NCBI GenBank assembly: GCA_903848645.1 | Contig: CAINGU010000032.1 | Span: 1-64,000, forward strand | DNA: 64,000 nucleotides | Source: an uncultured cyanobacterium | GTDB taxonomy: Bacteria > Cyanobacteriota > Cyanobacteriia > Cyanobacteriales > Nostocaceae | Direction: 5' to 3' | Shown here: in pieces, positions 17,822-27,123 of the stretch | Position numbering within the stretch: position 1 is the stretch's first letter | How the letters are laid out: the number at the start of each line of letters is the position of its first letter | Notes under the pieces: model-generated | Databases searched by the model: none | The model's input: only the letters and a program-made list of their open reading frames with translations | Told to the model about the DNA's origin: nothing | Position numbers and translations under genes: made by a program

Positions 17822-19366
17822 ATGAATGATGAATTAATTGAATTGCCTGAAGGTTGGGAATGGACAAATTTAGGAGAACTTGTTCTGAATATTCAATATG
17901 GATATACTGCTTCTGCAACAGATGAACCCACAAAAATTAAATTTCTTCGTATAACAGACCTTCAAGAAAATTCTGTAGATTGGGAAACAGTTCCTTTTTG
18001 TGATTGTAGTGAAATAGATAAATATAAATTATTTCCAGGTGATATTGTTGTTGCTAGAACAGGTGCAACTACAGGAAAAAGCTTTTTATTAAAACAAATA
18101 CCGGGAACTACGATTTTTGCATCTTACTTAATTCGTCTTCATACATCAAATTTATGTCCACCAGAATACCTTGCATTGTTCATGCAAAGTCCAAAATATT
18201 GGAGACAAATTACTACTGTTAGCAAAGGAACTGCACAACCTGGAGCAAATGCTTCTATCCTTTCAAAATTAATTATTCCTCTACCACCACTCAATGAACA
18301 AAAACGAATTGTTGCCAAAATTGAGGAGTTGACCGATCGCTCACAAACAGCCCAGAAAGCCCTAGAAGCCATACCGCAGTTGTGCGATCGCTTTCGTAAA
18401 TCCGTCCTCACTGCAGCCTTTAGAGGCGATTTAACAGCCGATTGGCGCGAACAAAATCCAGATGTTGAACCTGCTTTAAAGCTATTTGTCAACATCATGA
18501 ATGATCGCCAACAAAAATATAATAAAGAATGTGAAGAACTTTTATTGGAAGGTAAAAAACCTCCTAAGTTAACCAAGTTTGAAGTAACAGCTATAAATTG
18601 TGATGTTCCAGAAACTTGGATTACCATTTTCGTAGAGTCTGCTTGCTTATTTATTATTGACTGCTTACATAGCACCCCTAAATTTGTAGATGACGGTGAA
18701 TATTGTATTGATACAACTTGTATTGAGCCATGCAAAATTAATTGGAATCAAGCAAGAAAGGTTAGTTATGAAGATTTTCTCACAAGAACCAGTAGAATGA
18801 TTCCTAAAGAGAATGATATTTTGTTTAGTAGGGAAGGAACAATTGGTACAGTAGTAAAAGTTCCTAATTCTCCTAAACTTTGTTTAGGTCAAAGAATGAT
18901 GATGTTTAGATTTTCTCCTTATATTCTTCCCGAATATGCAGAATTCTATCTACAATCACCTATTTTTAAGCAGCAGTATAAACCTCTAATTTTAGGTTCT
19001 ACATCTCCACATCTAAATATTGGAGATATTAGAAGACTAGGTTTTATAGTTCCACCACTAGCAGAACAAATAGAAATTGTAAAATGTGTTAAATCTGTAT
19101 TAAAAATTATTGACAATATCGAAAAACAATACCAACAAGCAAAAGAAAAACTAGATCAACTCAATCAATCAATATTATCGAAAGCCTTCCGAGGAGAACT
19201 CGTTCCCCAAGATCCTAATGATGAACCAGCATCAAAATTACTAGAAAGAATTAAAACAGAAAGAGAAAAAATCAACAACAACAAACCAAAAAGCCAACGC
19301 AAAACCAAAACCCCAGCAAAACAGGGAACAATCCCAGGAATGGAATCACAGTTCCCTGTTTCTTGA
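17822..19366 (+). CDS. hsdS: Type I restriction specificity subunit (HsdS)
   Basis: A 514-aa subunit that determines the DNA sequence recognised by the HsdM/HsdR complex. Two target-recognition domains (about 1-155 and 235-410) are each followed by a conserved helical spacer. The first has PPLNEQKRIVAKIEELTDR and the second PPLAEQIEIVKCVKSVL. AFRGDL and AFRGEL motifs end the two halves, giving the normal tandem-symmetry architecture. The C-terminal tail is Lys-rich (about 475-505). The start is the ATG at 17822. It ends 5 bp from the convergent hemA stop. The target site cannot be predicted from sequence alone. Confidence 0.94.
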   Translation: MNDELIELPEGWEWTNLGELVLNIQYGYTASATDEPTKIKFLRITDLQENSVDWETVPFCDCSEIDKYKLFPGDIVVARTGATTGKSFLLKQIPGTTIFASYLIRLHTSNLCPPEYLALFMQSPKYWRQITTVSKGTAQPGANASILSKLIIPLPPLNEQKRIVAKIEELTDRSQTAQKALEAIPQLCDRFRKSVLTAAFRGDLTADWREQNPDVEPALKLFVNIMNDRQQKYNKECEELLLEGKKPPKLTKFEVTAINCDVPETWITIFVESACLFIIDCLHSTPKFVDDGEYCIDTTCIEPCKINWNQARKVSYEDFLTRTSRMIPKENDILFSREGTIGTVVKVPNSPKLCLGQRMMMFRFSPYILPEYAEFYLQSPIFKQQYKPLILGSTSPHLNIGDIRRLGFIVPPLAEQIEIVKCVKSVLKIIDNIEKQYQQAKEKLDQLNQSILSKAFRGELVPQDPNDEPASKLLERIKTEREKINNNKPKSQRKTKTPAKQGTIPGMESQFPVS

Positions 19367-19371
19367 TGATT

Positions 19372-20658
19372 TCAGCTAAACTGTTCCTCAGCGTCCAAAT
19401 TAAATAACATTTGTAGAGTTTGCATACATCGTCTTCTAGCTTCCACATCTTGCTGGGCGCGTAATTGCACCATCGGATCATGGAGAATCTTATTTACTAT
19501 TCCCCTTGTCAAAGCCTCAATTACCTCTTGATGCTTTTCGCCAAATTCCGAACCCAAACGAGATAAAGCCTTTTCTAATTCCTGTTCGCGGATAGTTTCG
19601 ATTTTATTGCGGAGAGAACTAATAGTAGATACAGTTTCTAAACTTCGCCACCAAATATCAAAAGCTTCAACTTCCTCATCTAAAATCTTCTCAGCTTCCT
19701 GCGCCATTTGCCGGCGACTTTCATAATTTTGGGCTACAACCGCCTTCAAATCATCAACATTAAAAGCCTTGACATTGGCCAAATCATTGACATCTGCATC
19801 CACATTCCGGGGGACAGAAATATCAAATATCATCAATTGTTGATTGGGTTCTAACACCGTTTCCAACTTCGCCCGATCTAAAATCGGTTCAGTCGAAGAA
19901 GTGCTAGTAAATACCATATCACTAGCGGCAATAACTGACATCATTTCTGGCAGCAAATGGATTTGAATAGGTTGTTCTGGGAACAGTTTCGCCAATTCCT
20001 CAGCCCGTCCACGGGAACGATTAACAATACTAATTTGAGTTGCACCTTTAGAAATCAGGTGTTGTACAAGTAACCGGGACATTTTCCCAGCACCGAGAAT
20101 AGACACCCGATAAGGAGATAAATTTTCTACTTTCATCTGTGCCAATTCCACAGCGGCCGAACTGATAGAAACCGCACCAGTTCCAATACTGGTTTCTGTG
20201 CGAACCCGTTTACCTGCCGTTAAAGCTTGTTTAAATAACCGATTTAAAATGGTTTTAATGCCATTAAATTGTTGTCCCAGTTTATGAGTATTCTTAACTT
20301 GAGCGAGAATTTGACCTTCACCCAAAACCAGACTATCCAACCCACCCGCAACCCGTAAAATATGGGTGATAGCATCAACATGGAGCAACATAAACAAATG
20401 ATGTCGCAAAGACATAATCGGCAATTTGCTATGTTCAGAAAGGAACTGAGTCACCTCATGAATCCCCTGGGTAGTTTCCTGACTAACAATATAAATTTCT
20501 AAGCGGTTACAAGTGCTGAGAATAGCAACTTCATCAACATGAGGATAACTCAGAAGTTGAGCGATCGCACTTTCAATTTGAGGTTCAGGAATACTTAATT
20601 TTTCTCTAACTTCAACTGGGGCTGTTTTATGGCTTAACCCCACTACTGCAATATTCAT
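19372..20658 (-). CDS. hemA: Glutamyl-tRNA reductase
   Basis: A 428-aa enzyme reducing glutamyl-tRNA(Glu) with NADPH to glutamate-1-semialdehyde, the first dedicated step of heme and chlorophyll synthesis. The catalytic Cys50 lies in STCNRLEIY. The NADPH-binding Rossmann motif is in the middle ([12 protein letters not shown]), and the C-terminal dimerisation helices are present. It is of normal length. It is convergent with hsdS with only a 5-bp gap, so restriction-locus transcripts may run antisense into it. Confidence 0.96.
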   Translation of the reverse strand: MNIAVVGLSHKTAPVEVREKLSIPEPQIESAIAQLLSYPHVDEVAILSTCNRLEIYIVSQETTQGIHEVTQFLSEHSKLPIMSLRHHLFMLLHVDAITHILRVAGGLDSLVLGEGQILAQVKNTHKLGQQFNGIKTILNRLFKQALTAGKRVRTETSIGTGAVSISSAAVELAQMKVENLSPYRVSILGAGKMSRLLVQHLISKGATQISIVNRSRGRAEELAKLFPEQPIQIHLLPEMMSVIAASDMVFTSTSSTEPILDRAKLETVLEPNQQLMIFDISVPRNVDADVNDLANVKAFNVDDLKAVVAQNYESRRQMAQEAEKILDEEVEAFDIWWRSLETVSTISSLRNKIETIREQELEKALSRLGSEFGEKHQEVIEALTRGIVNKILHDPMVQLRAQQDVEARRRCMQTLQMLFNLDAEEQFS

Positions 20659-20909
20659 TTTTTAAATAGGTAATTGGTAATTGGTAATGGGTAATTGGGA
20701 TCAAGATTTTCGGATTCAATCTCTGAATCAGGATACCCAAGATTAAAGGATGAACCGGATACAAGATTTTTGGTAAATACTAAATCCTGCAAATGTCTGA
20801 ATCAGGATACCCAAGATTAAAGGATGAACCGGATACAAGATTTTTGGTAAATACTAAATCCTGCAAATCCTTAAATCCTGTAAATCCTGATTCAGACGAT
20901 CACCATTGA
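20659..20909. repeat. Intergenic repeats between hemA and glpX, including a 74-bp tandem duplication
   Basis: Two 74-bp direct repeats occupy 20722-20795 and 20796-20869 and begin TCTGAATCAGGATACCCAAG. They belong to an AATCAGGAT/AATCCTG repeat family also seen at about 40236-40270 and 44495-44535. Heptamer TAATTGG-type repeats occupy about 20674-20699, just upstream of hemA. No ORF is seen. Confidence 0.75.
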
Positions 20910-21947
20910 CTACCGCAATTGGATAACCTGGGGTTCGTCAACCAAGTGAACTGTATCCACAAACCGAGCGGTTTTAGATTGGCTAGAAATAACCAAACTT
21001 TGGGTTCTAATTCCACCATGGAAGAAGCGCACACCATCCATCAGAGTTCCAGGAGTGATACCGCAACCAGCAAATAGCACTGTTTCACCAGAAGCTAATT
21101 CATCAGCGTTATAAACCTTATCTCCATCAGTAATACCCATTTCGTTTAGACGGGCAAGATTACCTTCTCTGCTTTCACCAATCAAACCAGTTTGGACAAC
21201 GGCTGGATCATAGATTAGTTGTCCTTGGAAGTGTCCACCCAAGCAACGTAAAGCCGCAGCAGAAATTACACCTTCGGGAGCAGCACCGATACCCATTAAA
21301 GCATGAATATTAGTACCAGCAAAAGCGCAACAGATAGCAGCAGAAACGTCACCATCGCTGATGAGTCTAACTCTTGCTCCAGCGGTGCGAATTTCTTGAA
21401 TGAGGTCTTTGTGACGGGGACGATCCATGACTACTACTACCAATTCCTCAACGGAACGGTTTAAGCACTCAGAAAGGATTTTTAGGTTTTCTGTAGCAGA
21501 TTTGTTGATATCAACCTTACCTTTAGCCGCTGGTGGTGCAGCGAGTTTCTTCATGTAGAAGTCAGGAGCAGCAAATAAACCACCCTTTTCAGAAATTGCC
21601 AAAACTGCCATAGAGCCATTTTGACCGTAAGCAACCAGGTTAGTACCTTCGCAAGGGTCAACAGCGATGTCAATTTCTACAAGTTCTTCAATATTACAGA
21701 CACTAGCAGCATTGGGTTGAGTACAGATACCAACTTCTTCACCGATATAAAGCATAGGAGCTTCGTCCCGTTCGCCTTCACCGATGACGATGCGACCACG
21801 CATATGGATTTTGTTCATCCGTTCGCGCATCGCTTCCACTGCTACTTGGTCAGCAATGTTCTTTTCGCCCTTACCCATCCACTTAGAAGAAGCGATCGCT
21901 GCTTGCTCAACTACTTCTATAATCTCTAACCCAAGAGTATTTTCCAC
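20910..21947 (-). CDS. glpX: Class II fructose-1,6-bisphosphatase / sedoheptulose-1,7-bisphosphatase
   Basis: A 345-aa GlpX-type phosphatase. In cyanobacteria this enzyme hydrolyses both FBP and SBP and is essential for the Calvin cycle. The metal-dependent, lithium-sensitive phosphatase motifs are present: [11 protein letters not shown] at about 57-67 and DPCEGTN at 97-103. Length and N-terminus fit the family. It is divergent from the pilin-like gene at 22156. The 200-bp region between them probably holds its promoter, but I could not pick out a clear -35/-10 pair. Confidence 0.95.
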   Translation of the reverse strand: MENTLGLEIIEVVEQAAIASSKWMGKGEKNIADQVAVEAMRERMNKIHMRGRIVIGEGERDEAPMLYIGEEVGICTQPNAASVCNIEELVEIDIAVDPCEGTNLVAYGQNGSMAVLAISEKGGLFAAPDFYMKKLAAPPAAKGKVDINKSATENLKILSECLNRSVEELVVVVMDRPRHKDLIQEIRTAGARVRLISDGDVSAAICCAFAGTNIHALMGIGAAPEGVISAAALRCLGGHFQGQLIYDPAVVQTGLIGESREGNLARLNEMGITDGDKVYNADELASGETVLFAGCGITPGTLMDGVRFFHGGIRTQSLVISSQSKTARFVDTVHLVDEPQVIQLR

Positions 21948-22155
21948 GAGTATCCCCTCTAAATTACTTGTCTTAGCGTCGTTTGATTAGCTATTTCAGT
22001 TTTCAAGTTTACCAAAACAAGGATACATATTAGAAAAAAGTCTGGAATAGTAACTATGTTAAGTTTTGCTGCTACCTACTGCTAATATGTAGTCAAGGAA
22101 ATATGTATATGGTACTGTATCGTTGTTATTCAGGCTTTTAAGTATCATTACGCTT

Positions 22156-22764
22156 ATGGATAGTAAAAACTCACTCACACTAGGAATTGCAGCCGTTACT
22201 GCGGTTGTGATTACTGGTAGTTTTCCATTATTAGCGAAAGCAGTTCCACTACCTTCACTGCTGGGTCAAGTAAATAAAGCCAAGCAAGCAGAAGCAAAAA
22301 ATTACAGCGGAACGGTTAATCGGGCAGAACAGGCTTATTATTTGGAATTTCAAAAATTTGCTAACAGTTTAGATGAATTGCAAGTAGGTATAAAACCAGT
22401 CACAGATAATTACTCCTATGGTCTTATTGGCATAGATAACGAGGGTAATGTTAATGGTTCTATGGAGTTTTATGGCAAAGGTAATAACGATAAACCATAT
22501 AAACTGATTGTAATTAATCAAAAAGGTATCCCAACTACAGCAGTCCAGTTTGTTGCTGTACCAGTCAAAAATGGATTAAAAAGTGGATTAAAAAGTTATA
22601 CTGGGGGCGTTTTTACAATAAAAGCTGATCAAGTAACAGGAGAAAGTTTGACTGTAGCAATAGCCTGTGAAAGCGTAACACCATCCAAAGATATTCCTCC
22701 TGCTCCCAAGCTAGTTGATAATCAGCCACAATGTCCTACTGGCTTTGTCAGCCTAGCGAAATAA
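22156..22764 (+). CDS. Type IV pilin-like G/H family protein
   Basis: A 202-aa exported protein. An N-terminal hydrophobic segment (about 8-29) ends in an Ala-rich cleavage-like site (LLAKA). The segment NRAEQAYYLE (about 56-65), then LQVGI and SYTGGVF, then a C-terminal pair of Cys (ACESV, CPTGF) define the type IV pilin-like G/H domain common in cyanobacteria. I prefer ATG 22156 over 22123 because it puts a charged residue directly before the hydrophobic core. A paralogue with an extra domain is at 53220-54155. The role is unknown, possibly an envelope or secreted protein. Confidence 0.8.
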   Translation: MDSKNSLTLGIAAVTAVVITGSFPLLAKAVPLPSLLGQVNKAKQAEAKNYSGTVNRAEQAYYLEFQKFANSLDELQVGIKPVTDNYSYGLIGIDNEGNVNGSMEFYGKGNNDKPYKLIVINQKGIPTTAVQFVAVPVKNGLKSGLKSYTGGVFTIKADQVTGESLTVAIACESVTPSKDIPPAPKLVDNQPQCPTGFVSLAK

Positions 22765-23085
22765 CCTAGTTATACTCAAAATAGCTTAATCCTTTAATTC
22801 TACAGGTAAGGGTAAAATGCAATGCTCATAGGTGTCAACTTAACGTAAAATCAACCACACAGGGAATTAATTCCCTGTTTCATAGCAAATACCACGAAGA
22901 AAACAGTTTCTTTATTTCAATCTCATGTTTTTCAACATGAGTTTTTCTTGTTCCCCGTTCCCTATTCCCTCTGAAATATTTATAAATTAGTCTACCTACT
23001 TAGCAGTGCAATAATTGAGTAAATGCGCCTAGCAGGTTAAAATAGTTTTGGTGACAGCCTCTCCACTGTTCCTTACGAGGCTTTT
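22765..23085. other. Intergenic region with palindrome and terminator
   Basis: A 20-bp perfect palindrome ACAGGGAATTAATTCCCTGT lies at 22859-22878, followed by the terminator at 22922-22946. Near the next gene, GCCTC (23057-23061) can pair with GAGGC (23077-23081), covering the presumed ribosome site of the YbjN-like gene. No ORF is seen. Confidence 0.5.
22922..22946 (+). terminator. Rho-independent terminator
   Basis: A perfect 8-bp stem, CTCATGTT (22922-22929) with AACATGAG (22934-22941), has a TTTC loop and is followed by TTTTT. It is placed about 160 bp after the pilin-like gene. Confidence 0.8.
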
Positions 23086-23643
23086 ATGGCAGCAAATCTT
23101 AAACAAATAGCCAAGTATCTAGATAATCTTGGTTGGGACTACCGTTTTGATGAAGAAGAAGACCGAATTATTACAGGTGTCGAAGCTGAAAACATCGAGG
23201 ATTTTCTGATAGTTGTCCAACTGGATGAAGAAGGGAAATTTTTCCGGCTATTTGCACCCCAAGTTTTGGCGGAAGTAAAAGACCATCCCCACAAAGACGC
23301 TATCCTCCAAACCATGTTGGCTATTTCCTGGGAAACCAAAATGCTGCAATGGGAATATGATCCATCCGATGGTGAAATCCGCGCTATCATCGAATTTCCC
23401 CTGGAAGACTCCCTGCTCACCGAAAGACAATTTAACCGTTGTCTGAGCGGATTAATCCAAATCGTGGATACTATTGCCCTGCCGCGGTTGCAAGAGGTGA
23501 TGGAAACAGGAGCAGATCCGGGAAATATGGATTTAGGAGAAAGATTATTGTTGAGTATTCAAGAACAAGCTCCTGGATTATTAGAACTCCTAGAAAAAGC
23601 CATGGAAGCGCGGAAAAAGCGGGGTAGTTTTGCCGATGAATAA
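23086..23643 (+). CDS. YbjN / type III secretion chaperone-like domain protein
   Basis: A 185-aa acidic, soluble protein. Residues about 5-130 show the alternating strand-helix pattern of the YbjN/CesT-like fold, including LRLFAP-like FFRLFAP and a central MLAISWETKMLQWEYD stretch. There is no signal peptide or membrane segment. Homologues are widespread and conserved in cyanobacteria without a known function; the fold is usually associated with chaperone-like binding. A possible 5' hairpin overlaps its ribosome site. It is followed 78 bp later by a DUF3318 gene on the same strand. Confidence 0.75.
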   Translation: MAANLKQIAKYLDNLGWDYRFDEEEDRIITGVEAENIEDFLIVVQLDEEGKFFRLFAPQVLAEVKDHPHKDAILQTMLAISWETKMLQWEYDPSDGEIRAIIEFPLEDSLLTERQFNRCLSGLIQIVDTIALPRLQEVMETGADPGNMDLGERLLLSIQEQAPGLLELLEKAMEARKKRGSFADE

Positions 23644-23721
23644 AGCGGATAACTACTGAAATCGCTCAACTGCAAAGTGATAACCTGATTATATACTGAA
23701 ATTTTGTAAGGCTGGATTTTT

Positions 23722-24363
23722 ATGACATCCTATGCAACCTCCTCTGCTAAAGCAGAAATGAGTGAACTCCGGCGGTTAAAAAGCTTATTACCCCCAGAAT
23801 TGCAAAGTTGGGTAACAGTTGAAGGCACAGTAGAGGTTAATCCATCCCTGATTCGTTGTGAAGAAATTGGTAAAGACCAAGTAGAAATTCAAATTGACTT
23901 GGTAAAATGGGATGCTCTGGCCATGGATCAGCGTAATTTGCTGTTCTGGCACGAAGTTGCTCGCGTGCAAAACGACACCATTCCCAAAGATGGTTGGGAA
24001 ATGGCAGCACTAGCCATTGGTTTAGGTGGTGCTGTGGGTGAATTATGGGTACAGGATGGCTTATTGCTGGTATTAGCGATGGCGCTTTGTGGCGTTTCTG
24101 GTTGGAGATTATATCAAAAAAATAATGGGGATAAACAAGTTAAAGAATTGCTAGATGCTGACGAAAAAGCGATCGCTCTAGCCACCCGCTTTGGTTATAG
24201 TTTACCCAACGCCTATAAAAGTCTGGGTAGCGCCTTAAAGACTTTAGTGGAAAACACTCCTAGTAAACGTCAGCGTTCTCGTTATGAAGCTAGACTTTCC
24301 GCGCTCAAGCGCAGCGCTAACAAAGCCAAAGCTAAATCTCGAAATGACGACTCTGATATGTAA
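23722..24363 (+). CDS. DUF3318 membrane-associated protein
   Basis: A 213-aa cyanobacterial protein of the DUF3318 family. The N-terminus (ELRRLKSLLPPELQSWV) and the segment LLFWHEVARVQND (about 73-85) are characteristic. One or two hydrophobic segments (about 95-133) are followed by a basic C-terminal tail (KRQRSRYEARLSALKRSANK). The His-Glu in FWHEVAR resembles a metalloprotease-like element, but a full HExxH is not present. Its function is unknown. It is co-oriented with the YbjN-like gene and ends at a hairpin before a convergent gene. Confidence 0.8.
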   Translation: MTSYATSSAKAEMSELRRLKSLLPPELQSWVTVEGTVEVNPSLIRCEEIGKDQVEIQIDLVKWDALAMDQRNLLFWHEVARVQNDTIPKDGWEMAALAIGLGGAVGELWVQDGLLLVLAMALCGVSGWRLYQKNNGDKQVKELLDADEKAIALATRFGYSLPNAYKSLGSALKTLVENTPSKRQRSRYEARLSALKRSANKAKAKSRNDDSDM

Positions 24364-24381
24364 AGTCTTGACAAACAGTTA

Positions 24382-24406
24382 GTGGGGTGGGTGATACCCA
24401 ACCCAC
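24382..24406. terminator. Bidirectional hairpin between convergent genes
   Basis: GTGGGGTGGGT (24382-24392) pairs with ACCCAACCCAC (24396-24406) around a GAT loop, with one G-T. It lies between the DUF3318 gene and the convergent phytase-like gene. There is no strong T-run. Confidence 0.5.
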
Positions 24407-24417
24407 AAAGTATTTAA

Positions 24418-25884
24418 CTATTCTTTGACAGCTTTTGATTTCCGCTTCAACCAAAAAGCACCGAAACCTAGCATGATTAAGCCAGCGCTCGCAGTTGGTT
24501 CTGGAACTGATGACACAACTTGGGGTGCAAAGCTAGAACCTTTAAGGTCTGCGTCAGTAAAGCCAAATACATAGAAGCGATTTGGTCCAGCAGTACCAGG
24601 AACAAAATCGTTATCGTTGGCTACCCACAGAGTGTGGTTAAGGACACCATTTACAGTAATATCTTGACCAATGGCTAGTCCTTCAATTTTGGAGGGAATC
24701 TGAGTCTTGGCAATGTTGTTCGGTGAGCCGTTCAGTATATTCACGAGATCAACAAAAGGTTGAGAGGATTTAGTGACTGCTTTAGTGGAAGCTTGTGTGC
24801 CATTCAGACTACTGACATCCTGAGCGCCTGTGAGGTCTATCTTAAACACCTGTTTGATGCTGGCAGAACTACCGTCTCCCAGACCCTTTCCGTCCCGCTC
24901 ATCAACCAGAAACTCATGGTCATTCAGTGCCACAATATCACTCACCCCTGATCCAGTTGTCAAGTTATAGGCATATTCATGGGTAGTCACGCCACTAGCG
25001 ATGTCAATAGTTACCATCCGCAGCATCTTTGCTGAGTCACCCTTAAGATTTGCATCTTGGATGAGAGAAGCTTGCACCATAGCAACCAGAGTTTTACCAT
25101 CGGGTGTGATGGCGAGTCCCTCCATACCCTTGTTAGCAGTGCGTCCAGAGGTATTGCCACTAATTTCTGTAGCACCATTTGGAGAAAGATTGTTTACATA
25201 GTATTTAGAGGGTAGCGTGAAGGTACGGATGCGCTCGCCAGTTTCACGGTTAAACTGATAAATATATGGTCCATACTCGTCGGAAACAAAAGCACTAGTG
25301 CCATCATTGGAGAGACGAACGGCTTCTGGGTCTAACCTAGCATCATTGGGATTACCAGAATTTTGAGTCGGATCGTAGTTGTCCGAGCGACCTGTAAAGT
25401 AGAACTTGTTAGCGGTATTTACAGACGGCCCACCAGAACCAAGACCGAGACCACTTCCTGTTCCGTAGGTAAGTGGGGTGGAACTATAGAGCAAGGTCGT
25501 TTTGTCCAGTGTCGGTGTCAGGGAAAAGGGTTGTGCAGATCCGGGCGCATTGGGTGTCAGAGTCATGGATATGGTCTGGAGGCGCGAGATAAAAGAGACT
25601 GTATCATCTACTGCACTATTATAGGCAGTGGCATTGGGTCCGCGATCAGGCACTGCAATGAAGGTGTTACCCCCCGCCCAAGTCAAGCCTGACCCAAGAC
25701 CCCCAAGGATGTTGCCTGGTAGACCGTTCTCCAGATTGCCTGTTAAGCCGGATAGGTCGGCATTGACACCTGCGGCAGAGCCAGTGAGTGTACCTGTGGC
25801 TAACAGCGTCGCTGCTTGTGCCTGGGATGCACCGATCAACCAGAGGGAGGCGGCGAGGACTAGATGGTTGGTAAATTTTGTCAT
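24418..25884 (-). CDS. Phytase-like esterase family protein with PEP-CTERM sorting signal
   Basis: A 488-aa exported protein. A signal peptide covers residues 1-24 (ending ASQAQA). The body matches the esterase-like activity of phytase family, a beta-propeller type, with VPDRGPNATAYN and RLDPEAVRLSNDG segments. The C-terminus has VPEPTASAGLIMLGFGAFWL then KRKSK, a PEP-CTERM signal for exosortase-mediated sorting. It probably hydrolyses a phosphate or other ester at the cell surface; the substrate is unproven. A ribosome site (AGGAG) precedes the ATG at 25884. It has its own promoter region. Confidence 0.85.
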   Translation of the reverse strand: MTKFTNHLVLAASLWLIGASQAQAATLLATGTLTGSAAGVNADLSGLTGNLENGLPGNILGGLGSGLTWAGGNTFIAVPDRGPNATAYNSAVDDTVSFISRLQTISMTLTPNAPGSAQPFSLTPTLDKTTLLYSSTPLTYGTGSGLGLGSGGPSVNTANKFYFTGRSDNYDPTQNSGNPNDARLDPEAVRLSNDGTSAFVSDEYGPYIYQFNRETGERIRTFTLPSKYYVNNLSPNGATEISGNTSGRTANKGMEGLAITPDGKTLVAMVQASLIQDANLKGDSAKMLRMVTIDIASGVTTHEYAYNLTTGSGVSDIVALNDHEFLVDERDGKGLGDGSSASIKQVFKIDLTGAQDVSSLNGTQASTKAVTKSSQPFVDLVNILNGSPNNIAKTQIPSKIEGLAIGQDITVNGVLNHTLWVANDNDFVPGTAGPNRFYVFGFTDADLKGSSFAPQVVSSVPEPTASAGLIMLGFGAFWLKRKSKAVKE

Positions 25885-26128
25885 GATGGTTAGTCTCCTG
25901 TAGGATATGTTTCTCTATGCAAAAAAATCAGTAGAATTGGAAATCTAAAATTCACCACTGAATACAGAGAGCCAATGTCTTACTGGAATCATGCCTGAGT
26001 CCGAGAAATCAACAATACCTAAGTATTAGACTTTTGTATTAAGAACAAGTTAAGTGAAACTTAATCTATCAATGACATATCAAAACTTTATAAACTTTGT
26101 TCTCTTCTTCATCAAAACTTTTTAAAAG

Positions 26129-26956
26129 CTACATTTGGTTCAACATTTTATGAGTTTGGGGAATCACACGCACGTATTTAACAAATCGCTTCATTAAAAC
26201 TTGCCATTCTAAAACTTGGTCTGGAGTTGGTGCTACCATTGCCACATCACTAAATTGTTGAGAAGGCGTTAAAGGGGTAACGGGCTGTAAAAATACGGGA
26301 ATATCCTCATTTACCGCCGCAATTAATAAGGCCGCTCGTTCTAACTCCTCAACAACTGTACTTTGAGAGACAATTATTTTTACAAATACCTCTAACTTAG
26401 TGTTAGAGCATAATTGAAGAAATTTCGTATGTTCTTCCCAATGAGTTTCACCACTCACACTGGGTAATTTCAAATCCATTCCTACAGAGTCTAGATAGGG
26501 GATAATTATTTCTAACTGTTCTGGGCGATGTCCGCCAGTTTCCAGATAAATTGGTAAACTAGTAAGCGATCGCACTGCTGGCAGAAATTCCGCCAAAAAT
26601 TGTGCATGAAGTAAAGGTTCTCCTCCCGTTAAGCTAATGCTATCGTGGATACAGGGGAGGTTTTGTCTGACAATCCATTCTAGTAATATGGGCAATTGAA
26701 CAGGATTTGCATGAATTTCAAAATCCCGTAATCCAGGGGAACGCTCAATTCGACAAGTCGCGGGTGCATCCCAAGTATGTGCGCTGTCACAAAAGTAACA
26801 ACGTAAATCACAAAAAGCAAAACGAATAAAAATCTGACGTGTTCCCACGTTCAGACCTTCCCCTTGAATGGCAGAAAAAATTTCAATCAGGCGTGCATTA
26901 GAGTTAACTTTATTTTTAGTAATCATATGATTATAGGAAGTAACGAGTCCATTCAC
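26129..26956 (-). CDS. queE: 7-carboxy-7-deazaguanine synthase
   Basis: A 275-aa radical SAM enzyme converting 6-carboxytetrahydropterin to 7-carboxy-7-deazaguanine in queuosine precursor synthesis. The cluster-binding Cys residues are C49, C53 and C56 (CDLRCYFC), after the IQGEGLNVG motif. SLTGGEPLL provides the GGE motif. The ATG at 26956 has an AGG nearby, while the in-frame ATG at 26926 lacks one, so I kept the longer form. It is divergent from the STAS-sugar transferase gene; no other que genes are in the window. Confidence 0.92.
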   Translation of the reverse strand: MNGLVTSYNHMITKNKVNSNARLIEIFSAIQGEGLNVGTRQIFIRFAFCDLRCYFCDSAHTWDAPATCRIERSPGLRDFEIHANPVQLPILLEWIVRQNLPCIHDSISLTGGEPLLHAQFLAEFLPAVRSLTSLPIYLETGGHRPEQLEIIIPYLDSVGMDLKLPSVSGETHWEEHTKFLQLCSNTKLEVFVKIIVSQSTVVEELERAALLIAAVNEDIPVFLQPVTPLTPSQQFSDVAMVAPTPDQVLEWQVLMKRFVKYVRVIPQTHKMLNQM

Positions 26957-27123
26957 CTATTCACAACAGCAAGAATTTTGTGAGTTTCTTCTATTGTGAA
27001 GCTTTATTGGTGATATTCCCGCTGATCTTTAAAAATCTACCAACTTGTACTTCATCATACAGATTAAAAATAAGGTTAATTGTTTTTTTAAGACAAAATA
27101 ACGTTTAGCAAATTAGATTGTAG

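Noticed and set aside
18139-18735. 198-codon frame antisense to hsdS
   Set aside because: It lies wholly within a well-supported gene and has no recognisable domain.
20722-20869. Possible CRISPR-like repeat
   Set aside because: Two direct copies of 74 bp with no spacers; it is a tandem duplication of a dispersed repeat.
25363-25692. 109-codon frame antisense to the phytase-like gene
   Set aside because: Opposite-strand shadow of a strongly supported coding sequence with signal peptide and PEP-CTERM ends.
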